From Zeugodacus cucurbitae (lineage: Eukaryota > Arthropoda > Insecta > Diptera > Tephritidae), in NCBI RefSeq assembly GCF_028554725.1, contig NC_071671.1:18723501-18787500 (forward strand): a stretch of DNA of 64,000 nucleotides. Reading direction: 5' to 3'. Positions 37,401 to 52,082 of this stretch are shown here, in pieces. Position 1 is the first letter of the stretch, and every line of letters begins with the position of its first letter. Below the pieces are notes generated by a model that was given only the letters and a program-made list of their open reading frames with translations, had not been told where the DNA came from and did no database searches. The position numbers and the translations under genes were made by a program.

Positions 37401-38904
37401 GAAAAACATTATTTCTAATTAAATTTAAAAAAGTTTGAATTTTTTTAGGTTAGAAAATCTAAAGGAAAACAAAATTTTTACTGTTAGTATTAAAAAAATA
37501 GCGAAAATTATTTTTTTTTTTTAATTTCGAGCAAAATTTTCATAGCTATAATATTCAGACCAAACAAAATTTCGTCGCTCAACTTAAATATTTCTATTTG
37601 TACATAATGTGTACATACATTCAAAATATCAAAATATTTTTAAATTTTACATAATTAAACATTTGATTGCCTTATTTTCATGAGAGGAAAAATGCTCAAA
37701 TTATCTGTAAACATTTGGTAATTTCTAAAAATGAAATACGAAACTTCTATTTATTGCTTATTTGTGTTGTGCCGAATGATCTGCGTTATTTGAGAATTTG
37801 CTGTTTGGCAGGCGGCCAAAAATTTTCGAAAGGCACGACAAATTGGTATGCACGCTCGCGAGTGAAAACAACACGCAGAAGAGTGAGAGCGCGAGAATAA
37901 AAACAAATAGAATGTTCTCAGAGGAGTGTAAAAAAGTGAGAGAGAGTGAGAGTATGAGTATAAATATAAAGTGAGCACGAATGAAAGAAAGAGAGAGTGA
38001 TATAAATGCTAAACGTGAGAGAGATGAGTAGCAAAGTCAGCATTAACTTGGGTGGGAATTGCAAGAGAGAAATTGTATTAAATAAAAATTCAAATGACTG
38101 CAGTTTTTTTATTATTGGTAATTTGATGATCGAAATAATATTTTCTGAAATTAAATTTCATTTCATTTTTTGTTAGAATTTTTTTTATTTATTTGCCGTT
38201 ATTTGAGATCAGCTGTCCGATCTGCGCTTTTTATAAAATAAAATAGAAAATAATATTTTTAAACATAAAAAAAAACAAAAGAATATTCAGATATTCTTTA
38301 AATGAGAGAGAATGAGAGAGTACTCTTTCTCTTCTGGCAATATCAGCTGTTCGTTTATGTGACTTTAGTAAACGTCTAATATAAATGAAAGTTTATCACT
38401 TATTGTTATAATTTTTGTATAAAGAGGACAGGTGACAAAAAATCGAATCCGTATTTTCCATATAATAACTGTACTCCAATTTATCAGAGAAAGTATCTTT
38501 GCAATATTAGTATAAATCAAAACATCAGGGAGCTAAAAAAGGCAGGTGACAAAAAAATTATCAAATCCGTATTTTTCATATAATAACAGCTCTCCATTTC
38601 ATATTTCATATATACAAATCAAATAATGACTCAGAGAGAACTGTCTTTACAATAATTATTCTACTATAAATCGAAAAATCAGTGAAGTAATGGTACTTAA
38701 CAGAGTTTTAAGTTGGTATACGCTTAACAATTCGGGGTTCTGATAGTTGCCTGAGTAAGATAATAGAATACTGGAATCAAAAAAAAAATGTTAATGGATG
38801 TACCCCGATTTTTGTGCTTAATATTTTTAAGAGAAATTAATCTTTAAGCTGGTTATTATATAAGTATTATGAATTGTTTAACAATTATTTTCTTCTCTTT
38901 CAAG
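31415..38904. other. 7.5 kb upstream of so, no gene recognised
   Basis: Alternates ordinary DNA with AT-only stretches (32160-32480, 34860-35090, 36420-36780, 37200-37540). Ordinary stretches at 31.4-32.0, 33.9-34.7, 35.8-36.3 and 37.6-38.1 kb are candidates for regulatory DNA. None of the short ORFs has recognisable features. Confidence 0.4.
37850..38040 (+). promoter_or_regulatory. GAGA-rich stretch with TATA-like box upstream of so
   Basis: Purine-rich GAGAG runs occur through this stretch, and TATAAATA lies at 37959-37966 in GAGTATAAATATAAAG. GAGA elements are bound by the Trithorax-like protein at many fly developmental promoters. There is no initiator match 30 bp downstream of the TATA-like box. 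It is a weak candidate for a proximal so promoter. Confidence 0.25.
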
Positions 38905-39037
38905 TCCCTCGAAAACCGTAGCAATGCGTCACTTTCAACAGTAACTCGTGCAAAACGTTTTTTAATTAACGAAAAATTAAAAAAAAAGTCTGATTAAAGG
39001 TAGTGGATTTTAAAATAAACATAACAACAACAACAAA
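38905..39037 (+). other. so: so 5' UTR segment with predicted 3' splice site
   Basis: The sequence ending at 38904 is a strong acceptor (TTTTCTTCTCTTTCAAG), so the coding exon probably starts at 38905 with 133 nt of leader. The leader holds a short upstream ORF (ATG at 38924, stop 38942-38944, six residues MRHFQQ). No earlier exon is located with certainty, so the leader could instead be unspliced. Confidence 0.45.
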
Positions 39038-43167
<4,130 letters not shown>

Positions 43168-44936
43168 GTAAGTAAAAGTATTAAAATAAAAATATAAAAA
43201 AAATTAAAAATTATCAAAAAATTAAGGACAAAAGCTCAAAGCAAGCGTTCTTATTTGTTGTTTTAAACGCATTATTAATTTTTAAAATTTGTGTATATAA
43301 AAAGTTATTTGTATTAAGTCATTACTTTGACGCTGCCGCGTTGCAACCCTGAATTGTGACAGTTACAGACATTTTAATTTTTGCAAGAAAAATAATATGC
43401 CAAACAAAAAAAAAAACAAAGCAATTTTTACATATGCAATTTTCAACTAAAATAAATAACCGTATAATTAGTGTCAGGGTTGTGAAAATATGTGAAAAAC
43501 GATTTTTGGCTTTTACAAGCGAAATGCGTACGAGAGAGAGGAGAGAGAGCGCATGGAAAATGCGCTACAAGAGCAGATTTGCATCCGTGGGGCACTACAA
43601 ACGGCATAATGACCTTGGCAATAAGCGATATACCGAAAAACAAAAAACAAAAAAAAAATAAAATAAAACATAAAGCTTTAATTACAAATACAAATGTAGA
43701 AGCGCTACACACCCCCGCATGCAGCCGCCAAATGTGTTCGCGCTGTCACAAAAACTATTCATTTTCATGAATTTGAGACAAAACAGCTTTTTGGACAAGA
43801 ACAAACACAATCACAACAACAACAACAACAATAATTATAGTGAAACAAATAATAATAATAATAATGTCAAGCAAATAACATTGCACGAGCTTTGTACGCG
43901 CTGCTGGTGGCCATTGGTCAGTCAGCTGCTGCTTCTTCTTCTTGCTGCTGTAAAATTTCATCGGCTGAAACAGCAGCATTTTTTTTTTGATTTTTCATTT
44001 GATTTGCTACTTCATTTCATCTTATCCACGGAAGTGTGTGTGTGTGCGTGCGTGTTTCAATAAAGTCCTCACATTTGTCGTCGATTTTTCAAAATCTGAG
44101 TGTCAGCATGCTATGAATTTCATATTTCATAAAATATTATCTAAAATCTTGTTATATTAAGTGAAATATGATTTCTTTAAAATAGCCAACAAGCATATTT
44201 TTAATTTCGCATGTTTCAAATAAATGAGCAATTAAGTGTGGATGATATGAGCGCAGCAGCTGTTGTTGGAAATTAATGGAAAAAATAGACGCGTTGCAAA
44301 ATTAGGTTATTAATTAATTTTTATGACTTAAATGTATACGTGCATACTATAACAGTTTCCAAAAAAATATTGACGCATTGAACACTTTGCGAGAAATTCT
44401 GTGAAAATTCGGTGAAAATGCTCAAATTTCAGAAATTTCTACTAAAGATTGGTTATATGCAGATTTGCTCGATAAATACTTTGTAGGAATTCTAAGAACT
44501 AATATATAATTGATTTTTATATGTGATTGATTAATTAGTGCTTTAAACTAAAAAATGGAAAATTTCACGAAACAAAATTTCAGATTCTCAAGAAAAAAAA
44601 AACTTCATATGAATTTTGAGAACTAAAACTTAATTGATTTTTATATTTTACAAATTTAACGGCAAATTATTTTCAAAAATTAAAAAAAAAATCAAAAATT
44701 TTCAAAAATTATTTTCAAAAGTCGTACAAATTTGGATTTGGATATTATTTCCAAAAGCAAAAAAAAATTGTATCAAGACTTAAACGACACTGTCAGCATC
44801 TCAGCTGTCAAACAATTGAACCATTTTGTCAGTTGTTGTAGTATTTATTGAGTGATGTTAGGTGCGGTCCTTGATAATGACTCTAATACTTATTTTTAAC
44901 ATCATACAACCAATTTAGAACTTGAAGTCTAGACTT

Positions 44937-45349
44937 TCATACTATTATAAAGAGGAAAGATTTGTATGTATGTTTGTAATGAGTAAACTCAAAAACTACT
45001 GTACCGATTTCAAATTTTTTTTTTCTTTCACCATTGGAAAGCTATATTCACCTCGAATAACAAAGGCTATATTCTATTGCTAGAATCTCAACTTTCTGGA
45101 AATAGTTCCCAGGTGAGGGTATCAAAAAGACTTCGTGATGGAGAAACTTAATCTCAAACTGAAAATCCTCTTTCAAGTCATCCCTTCTCTTCTCTTCGCA
45201 TCGCAATCGATGCATTTTTTAATTTTCCTCACTTTACTTTTTTAAAATGAACCCAAGCAAGAAACTGGAAAGTACATACATATTTATGGGAGAGTTATAA
45301 CTTTTGAAATATTTGTTTAAACCTGTGCGAAGCCGGGGCGGACTGCTAG
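44937..45349 (+). mobile_element. short non-autonomous Helitron
   Basis: Starts TCATACTATTATAAAGAGG, with AAACTACTGTACCGATTTC about 55 bp in. It ends GTGCGAAGCCGGGGCGGACTG followed by CTAG and T. TC start, CTRR end with the GCGAAGCCGGGGCGG tail and lack of inverted repeats are the pattern of insect non-autonomous Helitrons. The base before TC is T, not the expected A. It lies in so intron 5. Confidence 0.7.
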
Positions 45350-45509
45350 TCAAGTATATATTTTGAACAACCTTGCTGAAATCTGAAAACTACTTGAGTT
45401 TGTGTTAATATTTAAAATAGATGCTGTTGTTGTAGACTTAGTGATAATTCTTTTGAGTATCTTATTGGATAGCTTACGAGAAGGGAGAAGATAGATTAGG
45501 ATACGTTAG

Positions 45510-46070
45510 ATGCAAAGCCTGATCATCGCCTCTGGTGTCGCGATGGATTCCAGATAAAGGAGGGACAGATAAAGGTACCGGTCCATTGTGATGCCAAAAG
45601 ACTTCTGCGTATGGATCGCAAATAACACCGTTACGTATCGCCGAAGTACCTTGAGCTTTTCAAAAATTGTATGAGGCGGCTAATATCTATTCCGGCAAGT
45701 TCGCACGGTTCGCCAGAAGTTATGGTTACCGAGGTGTTTCAACCTCAATGTTGTGAACAGTGTAGGAGGAAATGGCTTGATCATGTTTCCATCTAGCCTT
45801 CGTTCATAAAGCTATGACATGTCTATTCCGCTGTGTCCAGTGCGTACTCCAACTATAGCGGAGGGTGAACCTTTTTGAGTATAAACGCATAGTTCCACCG
45901 ACCTCTTGCGTTCCACTTTGTGCCAAAAGGAACTCGCAACCGAGCAGGTTTTAGTTATAAACCAACGTTTGCTAAGTTCGCGAGCGGTACATCGATCCAG
46001 TGCTAGAGCATAAGAGGACAGCGAAGCACCGACTCGTTCCCAGACGGAAGAAGTACGTTTGGACACATTT
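45510..46070 (-). mobile_element. decayed LINE fragment (RNase H-type family)
   Basis: Minus strand reads VWERVGASLSSYALALDRC, ARELSKRW, TCSVASSFWHKVERKR and IVGVRTGHS, each aligned with the copy at 19456-20936 (WERIGSPWSTCARALDMQ, HELVKRW, TCAVARSFWPSVDRKR, IMGVLTGHC). It then continues through LKHLG and a 3' UTR segment with CACAATGGACC. Frameshifts and stops are frequent. It lies antisense in so intron 5. Confidence 0.75.
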
Positions 46071-49000
46071 TAAAGAAGTTTACTTGTTTATAACTATTTT
46101 TTTTAACATTTTTGGCATTCCATAAATGTTTTTATTTGAAAGTGAAATAATTTATTAATCTTCGGCTCGTCTTAACCTTAAACTCTTCGATCAAAGAAAA
46201 ACTCAGTTAATTTGGCTTCATTTACGAAACAGGTAAACCTCGGCGGAGATTCAAAAGTATGCAAGATTTTGCTCATAACCTCTAATACATATATTAATAA
46301 ATTGGCCTTGAATTTCGAAAGTTATGTTAAATTACAATAAAATCCTAGCAGCTCATCTTATAGAGATACAAAATTTCGAGCTGAAATTATTATGTTTCCA
46401 AAACCTGATTTAAAATTTTTGTTCCATTATCTTTGAGTTTATTTACTCATTTAAGTCCTTACGGCACACTAAAAGAAACGAGTTAGTCACCAAAACCATT
46501 CTCACTACTTTAGAGTTTTCGAAAAAAAATCACAAAAATACCTCTCACTTTCCTCAACCTATCAACATAATTTCCATTCCCATGCAAATGCTAAATAGTT
46601 TTTCCCTTACCAAATATAAAATTGAAAATTTCCCTTTTAATATTTATTTAAAATCATCTAAAACATCTGCTCGCTGCTGCACATCTAAATCAATATTTGC
46701 AAAGTCCGCGCAAACATGTGTGCGGAAAAACAGCAAAAAAAATATGAAGAATGATGATCAAAGATCGCAAACAAAAACACAAACAGTGAAGAATTGAACA
46801 ACTTGACTTCGCATTTTGACGTCCTTTCGAGTGTGCGTCAAACAGATCCGACGGCAATGATAAATATGTATGCTCAAGAGCAAATGCATAAGTACACTTA
46901 AAGTAATTGCTAATATGTACTGTATGTACTCGCTGCTTTTCGTATTGTTCGCTGAGCGAAGAAAGTGCACTTAGCGGCCATTTTCTTTGCATTTTATACG
47001 CTATTTGTTCGCGATGTCCTGATGGAGGTCAGCAACAAAAAGCAGCGCTGTTGATTGATTGTATGTATACTTGTGTGTGTGATTTGCTTGGTTGATTGAC
47101 TTCCTGACGGCGCTGTTTGCAGGCCCTTCAGTGCACTTTTGTCAGCTTGGCGCTATGTGGCGGTACTTGTTTGACACAAAGCAGTGTTTAGCGCCGTCTT
47201 TTAAGGGCGGCACATTTAATAAGCAAATTTGTTTAGTCGAAAAAACTATTTATTTAATGTAAGCAAATATACATTTTTTCTAAAATATTTATTTTTGTAA
47301 ATATTTTTGAATTAAAATCTGATTTTAAAAATTATAAATATTAAAAATATATATATATAAAACAAATATTTATGAAATATTAATTTTATTAAATAGATAA
47401 ATTTAAAAATATTGGCAAAAAATTAAATTGAAAAAATTGCTCATATATGAACAAGTAGAAGAATTCAAGGCTCTACAACTTCTCGACGATTTATTCTGTA
47501 TATTTTGTTATTAAAATTTAATATAAAATATTAAAGCATATTTATGTATTACTATAGTTACAACACTACCAAAAATTACTTAAATCTTCCTCCAAACTAA
47601 CACATTACGAACTTTGGCTCCCAAAAAGCACAAATAAGCAACAAAAACTTTAAGACAAAACAAACAAAAGCACGCACACAACGCATATTGGATATCGAAT
47701 TACCATTTTGTCTACGTTTTTAGCAACACTTATTAACAACGAAAATACATACATAAATATGTATATATGTACACACATTGATTCATAAAGCATACACATT
47801 AGCAAGCAATAAAGTAGAATAAAAGCGAAAATGGCCAAAAAAGAGTGGCAACAGTAGAAGTTTGTTATACAAAAGTTGACTTCCAGGCACATAAACTCAC
47901 TTATTATACATATACTTTATTGCTAAATATGTACATATATGCATATAACTTTTTGCAGTCACAGTTCGAGTTTTTGTGTCAGCTTCAATATGACTGAATG
48001 TCCTTTACAGTTGTTATTTTATATAGTATATACTGGCTTTTAGAGGATTTCATACATAAATATATGTATGTATCTATGTGTATACATGGATATAGGTTAG
48101 TTTCGTAGTGAAATGTCAGTATTGTACTCATAATGACGTTCTATCAAGTTGGGTAAGGCAAGGGAACTCAATTGAAAAGGACTACCAAAAACTCATAAAA
48201 ACTGGCAATGTTGTCTACTAGCAAATGCTAGTACTTTTTGATTTTTTACTGTTATTAGCCAATAGTTTCCGGATTAAGAATGAATAGTAAATGAAAACTT
48301 TAGCTTTGTGCTTCTCAAATTCCAGTCTAATCAATCTCTGAATAACGGTTGAGAATTTTTTTACGATATACATATATTTTTTTATTCTGTATTATTTTTT
48401 AGGCTGTAAGGAAGGCCTGTGCAGTTGAAGAGTATATATTATATATTAATTATTAAATGGACAAAGGTTAAATATTTGTCTATTACTTTTATAACCTATT
48501 TCTATTTCCGAAATAATCATAATTTTTGTCACTAGTCGGACCTATTCTAAAAAAAATATTTCTAAATCTATAATTTTTATTAGATTTTTTTCTCAACAGT
48601 GGTATATGTAAGTCCTAGACATAGCATTCGGTTCTCACGCTCTCAATGTTCTCGGTACAATGGCCCGGCCTCTTTCTATACAACTGAACTTTCAGATTCT
48701 ATTACATTAACAACTGTACCCAGAGTATATAAGCGTTAAATATATCATCGGTTCATTTGAAAAGCTTTAATTTGGGTTTGAATCTCGTAATAGATCATTA
48801 AATTCTTGAGAATGCATAGCATAGGATAACAGCTCTTAAAAGCTTTAAATTAATATTTTTCAAATAGGAATCAGAATATGATATATATATAATATTTTGT
48901 AATTGAAATTTGGCTGAGTGCTAGAACATGAAGAGGAGAATTAAAATATGTAATAAAATCAAAAAGCACTTATGTCGACTTAAACCGTTATTATTTGTTA

Positions 49001-49242
49001 CCACAGATATGATCATATTGTAAGGGAAAACCTCTATATGTTCATTATAAAAATGATTTCAGAGATGCCACTCTGAAGAGATTGAGTTTATTGCTTTATT
49101 TAAATTCAGTTCTATGCAAAGCGAAAATGGTACACAAAACGTCTTCCGCCACATCATCTTTTCTGAGGCTTTAAAGTAGATAGGGTGTTCATAGATATAA
49201 TAAGTTATGAAGAACATGATTGGGGTTTTTATAATCTGTAAC
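46071..49242. other. intron 5 sequence, nothing recognised
   Basis: AT-rich with an ordinary-composition island at 46.65-47.20 kb. AT-only runs at 47240-47450. ACATATGTACATATGCATAT microsatellites near 47.75 and 47.93 kb. Confidence 0.4.
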
Positions 49243-49246
49243 TTAA

Positions 49247-49957
49247 GGGGTTATAGACAGTTAGAATTTTCAAAAAATCGATTTTTTTTATATTTCATTT
49301 CCTTAATGTACATATATTTAAGAATACACACAGAAAATTTCATATCGTTCCGGTGAATATTTTCAAAGTTACAAGCAAATGAAAAATTTGAAAAGGCATT
49401 TCAGAGTGCTTTTAAGTACAAGGTCCAAACTTTAAACGCGTTTTTCTCAAAATGGTGTTTTCAAAGTCGGTGACCAACATTACTCGAAAACGGCTAGACC
49501 GATTAGTCTCAAATTTTAACACGACCTTCTTAAATATATTTCTTCTCTCCGATAAATATTTTTTTTTTTATAAACAATTTAAGGCCGAAATTTCGGTGAA
49601 AAATCGATTTTTTTTTTGAGAAACCGCCATTTTGTCAAAAAATTTTATTTTGCTTATTCCTTCGATTAATTACTAGATTTAACATTATTTTAACGAAATC
49701 TGTTTGGTTTTTTAATTTCGGATGATCCAGTTCCGAGATATAGTGGTCACCGCAAAACGTCTTTTTTGAGAGGAGCTCCTGGAGATCAGCTGTAGCTCTT
49801 TTTCAAATAAATATTTTTACTAAAACTAAGTCTTAAAATACATTTAAAACATACCATAATATGTGTATAAGTTTTTGGATCAATAAATTAAAAAGTTTTC
49901 TCAGAAAAAATTCTGGAAAATTCACTTTTTTTCGGCCGTCTAACTGTATATAACACC
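49247..49957. mobile_element. Kolobok-like MITE, 711 bp, TTAA target
   Basis: GGGGTTATAGACAGTTAGA at 49247 pairs with the inverse of GGTGTTATATACAGTTAGA ending at 49957, two mismatches in 19. Both ends abut TTAA (49243-49246, 49958-49961). TTAA duplication, GG-starting ends and AAAAATCGATTTTTT text just inside are as in Kolobok elements; piggyBac also uses TTAA but has CC-starting ends. No transposase ORF. Confidence 0.72.
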
Positions 49958-50394
49958 TTAAGGTAATAATGCCAATTATGTTATCGACATACATAGTTAT
50001 ATTATAGTTTGTGAAAATGTTGTTAAAAAGTGAAAATGTTACCCTGAACTTCGAGTTTACTCCATTCACTTCTATAAAACTCGACATGGCGCCCACCAGT
50101 TGAATTTTTCAATTTTTTCTTTTCTCATATTTGTATAAATTCACCTTGAAAGTATTCGGTTTTCATATTTTTCAATAAAAATTCCACTTATTGCTAAATT
50201 CTGTTTCATCTGAGAATATTTTAGAATCTATCACCATCAAGGATAGTGTTCTGTCAACGATGTGCTCTCACTAACGAGCTACGTAATAAGCTACTTAAAT
50301 AATATTGAAAAGCGAAAATCGATTGGAAAATAATTTCAAGTGGTTACCTTTGGAACTATATATATATATATATATATTTGGCGTAGGAACCGCT

Positions 50395-51198
50395 TTAAGC
50401 GATTATAGCCGAATCCACCAGAGCGCGCCACTCATTCCTCCTTTTTGCTTTTTGGCGCCAACTGGAAACACCAAGTGAAGCCAGGTCACTTTGCACTTGG
50501 TCTTTCCACCGGAGTGGAGGTCGTCCTCTTCCGCGGCTTCCTCCAGCGGGTACTGCATCGAATACTTTCAGAGCTGGAGTGTTTTCTTCCATCCGTACAA
50601 CATGACCTAGCCAGCGTAGCCGCTGTCTTTTTATTCGCTGAACTATGTCAATGTCGTCGTATAAATCGTACAGCTCATCGTTCCATCGTCTGCGGTATTC
50701 GCTGTTGCCAATGTTTAGAGGACCATAAATCTTGCGCAAAACCTTTCTCTCGAAAACCCCAAGAGTCGTCTCATCGGATGTTGTCATCGTCCACGCTTCA
50801 GCGCCATACATCAGGACGGGAATAATGAGCGACTTATAGAGTTTGATTTTGGTTCGTCGAGAGAGGACTTTACTTTTCAATTGCCTACTCAGTCCAAAGT
50901 AGCACCTGTTGGCAAGAGTGATTCTGCGTTGGATTTCAAGGCTGACATTGTTGGTGTTGTTAATGCTGGTTCCCAGATAAACGAAATTATATACAACTTC
51001 AAAGTTATGACTGTCAACAGTGACGTGGGAGCCAAGACGCGAGTGCGCTGACTGTTTGTTTGATGACAGGAGATATTTCGTCTTGTCCTCATTCACCACC
51101 AGACCCATACGCTTCGCTTCTTTATCTAGTCTGGAAAACGCAGAACAAACGGCGCGGTTGTTGCTTCCGATGATATCAATATCTGGTACTACAGACAA
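50395..51198 (-). pseudogene. RTE reverse transcriptase, C-terminal part
   Basis: Starts directly in the RT active-site region: DIDIIGSNNRAV is what follows the YADD box in RTE proteins, and the YAD part is lost at the deletion. Then GLVVNEDKTKYLLSS, FVYLGTSINN, RRTKIKLYKSLIIPVLMYG, AWTMTTSDE, LRWLGHVVRM and RGRPPLRWKDQV, ending at the stop near 50395. Without the palm catalytic box it cannot be active. The frame differs from the endonuclease part across the junction. Confidence 0.87.
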
Positions 51199-51314
51199 CC
51201 ATATTTCGGGCCCCAGCGAAGTCGATCAGCCTCAGGCCGTTTGGCGATGTTTCGTCATGGAGGCTGAATTTTCCGACTGTTGTGCCAAAGACACCTTCTT
51301 TACCCACCCTGGCG

Positions 51315-51893
51315 TTAAAATCGCCAAAGCACGACTTTTACATCGTGGCGGGGGCAGCGCTCATAGGTACGTTCTAGGCGCTCATAGAAAGCATCTTTGG
51401 TCACATCGTCCTTCTCTTCCGTTGGGGCGTGGGCGCAAATCAGCGATATGTTGAAGAACCTCGCTTTGATGCGGATTGTGGCAAGACGTTCATCCACCGG
51501 GGTGAATGCCAGGACTTGGCGACGTAGTCTCTCTCCCACCACAAATCCAACACCGAATTTGCGCTCCTTTATATGGCCGCTGTAGTAGATGTCACAAGGA
51601 CCCACCTTCTTCCGTCCTTGTCCCGTCCATCGCACTTCTTGGACGGCGGTGATGTCAGCCTTTAGTTGTATGAGGACATCAACCAGCTGGGCAGAGGCAC
51701 CTTCCCAATTAAGAGTCCGGACATTCCAGGTGCATGCCCTCAAATCATGATCCTTAGTACGTTTGCAGGGATCGTCATCAAAAGGGGGGTTTCTCATCCG
51801 AGGCTCGGTGTTTGTTTTCATTGGGGAGATTTTTTTTATGTGGTGGGTCCCAAGCCCTACGCACAACCGCACAAGCGGGCTTCGCCTTCTCAC
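51315..51893 (-). pseudogene. RTE apurinic-like endonuclease domain, frameshifted
   Basis: Contains RACTWNVRTLNWEG, ADITAVQEVRWTG (catalytic E), IYYSGH, FGVGFVVGERLR and FNISLICAHAPTE, the conserved blocks of the exonuclease/endonuclease/phosphatase fold of RTE elements. The frame closes with DVKVVLWRF and a stop. An extra T near 51320 shifts the frame: without it the next text is GDFNARVGKEGVFGTT, the next conserved block, which runs on to VVCSTR at about 51207. Confidence 0.85.
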
Positions 51894-52082
51894 TTTAGCT
51901 CGCCTCCAAACGGATGTCTGTTAGCTACCCAGGGGATACTTGGTCTAAAACCGGAAGTCGTGAGCTGCTTGAGTCATATGCAAAAGAATCGTTCCTGGCC
52001 ACTCCCAAGTGAATGGCAATCAGAAACTTTCCTCACTTGCGTGAACTTCTACATATGACCCCATCCCCCCTTTGGAACTATA

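Larger units (their letters stand above)
50361..52068 (-). mobile_element. RTE-type LINE, RT core deleted but both ends intact
   Basis: Flanked by CCTTTGGAACTATA at 50347-50360 and 52069-52082, a perfect 14-bp duplication. Minus orientation: 5' region from 52068, ORF from 51893, 3' end CGGTTCCTACGCCAAATA followed by a (TA)n tail at 50361-50377. It carries the endonuclease N-terminal part and the RT C-terminal part, joined by a deletion near 51195-51205. Endonuclease plus short 3' UTR with microsatellite tail is the RTE pattern. The intact duplication shows that the 1.7-kb form itself could have inserted as a unit. Confidence 0.88.

Noticed and set aside
50445..50825. 126-residue plus-strand ORF
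   Set aside because: It is the antisense shadow of the RTE reverse transcriptase fragment.
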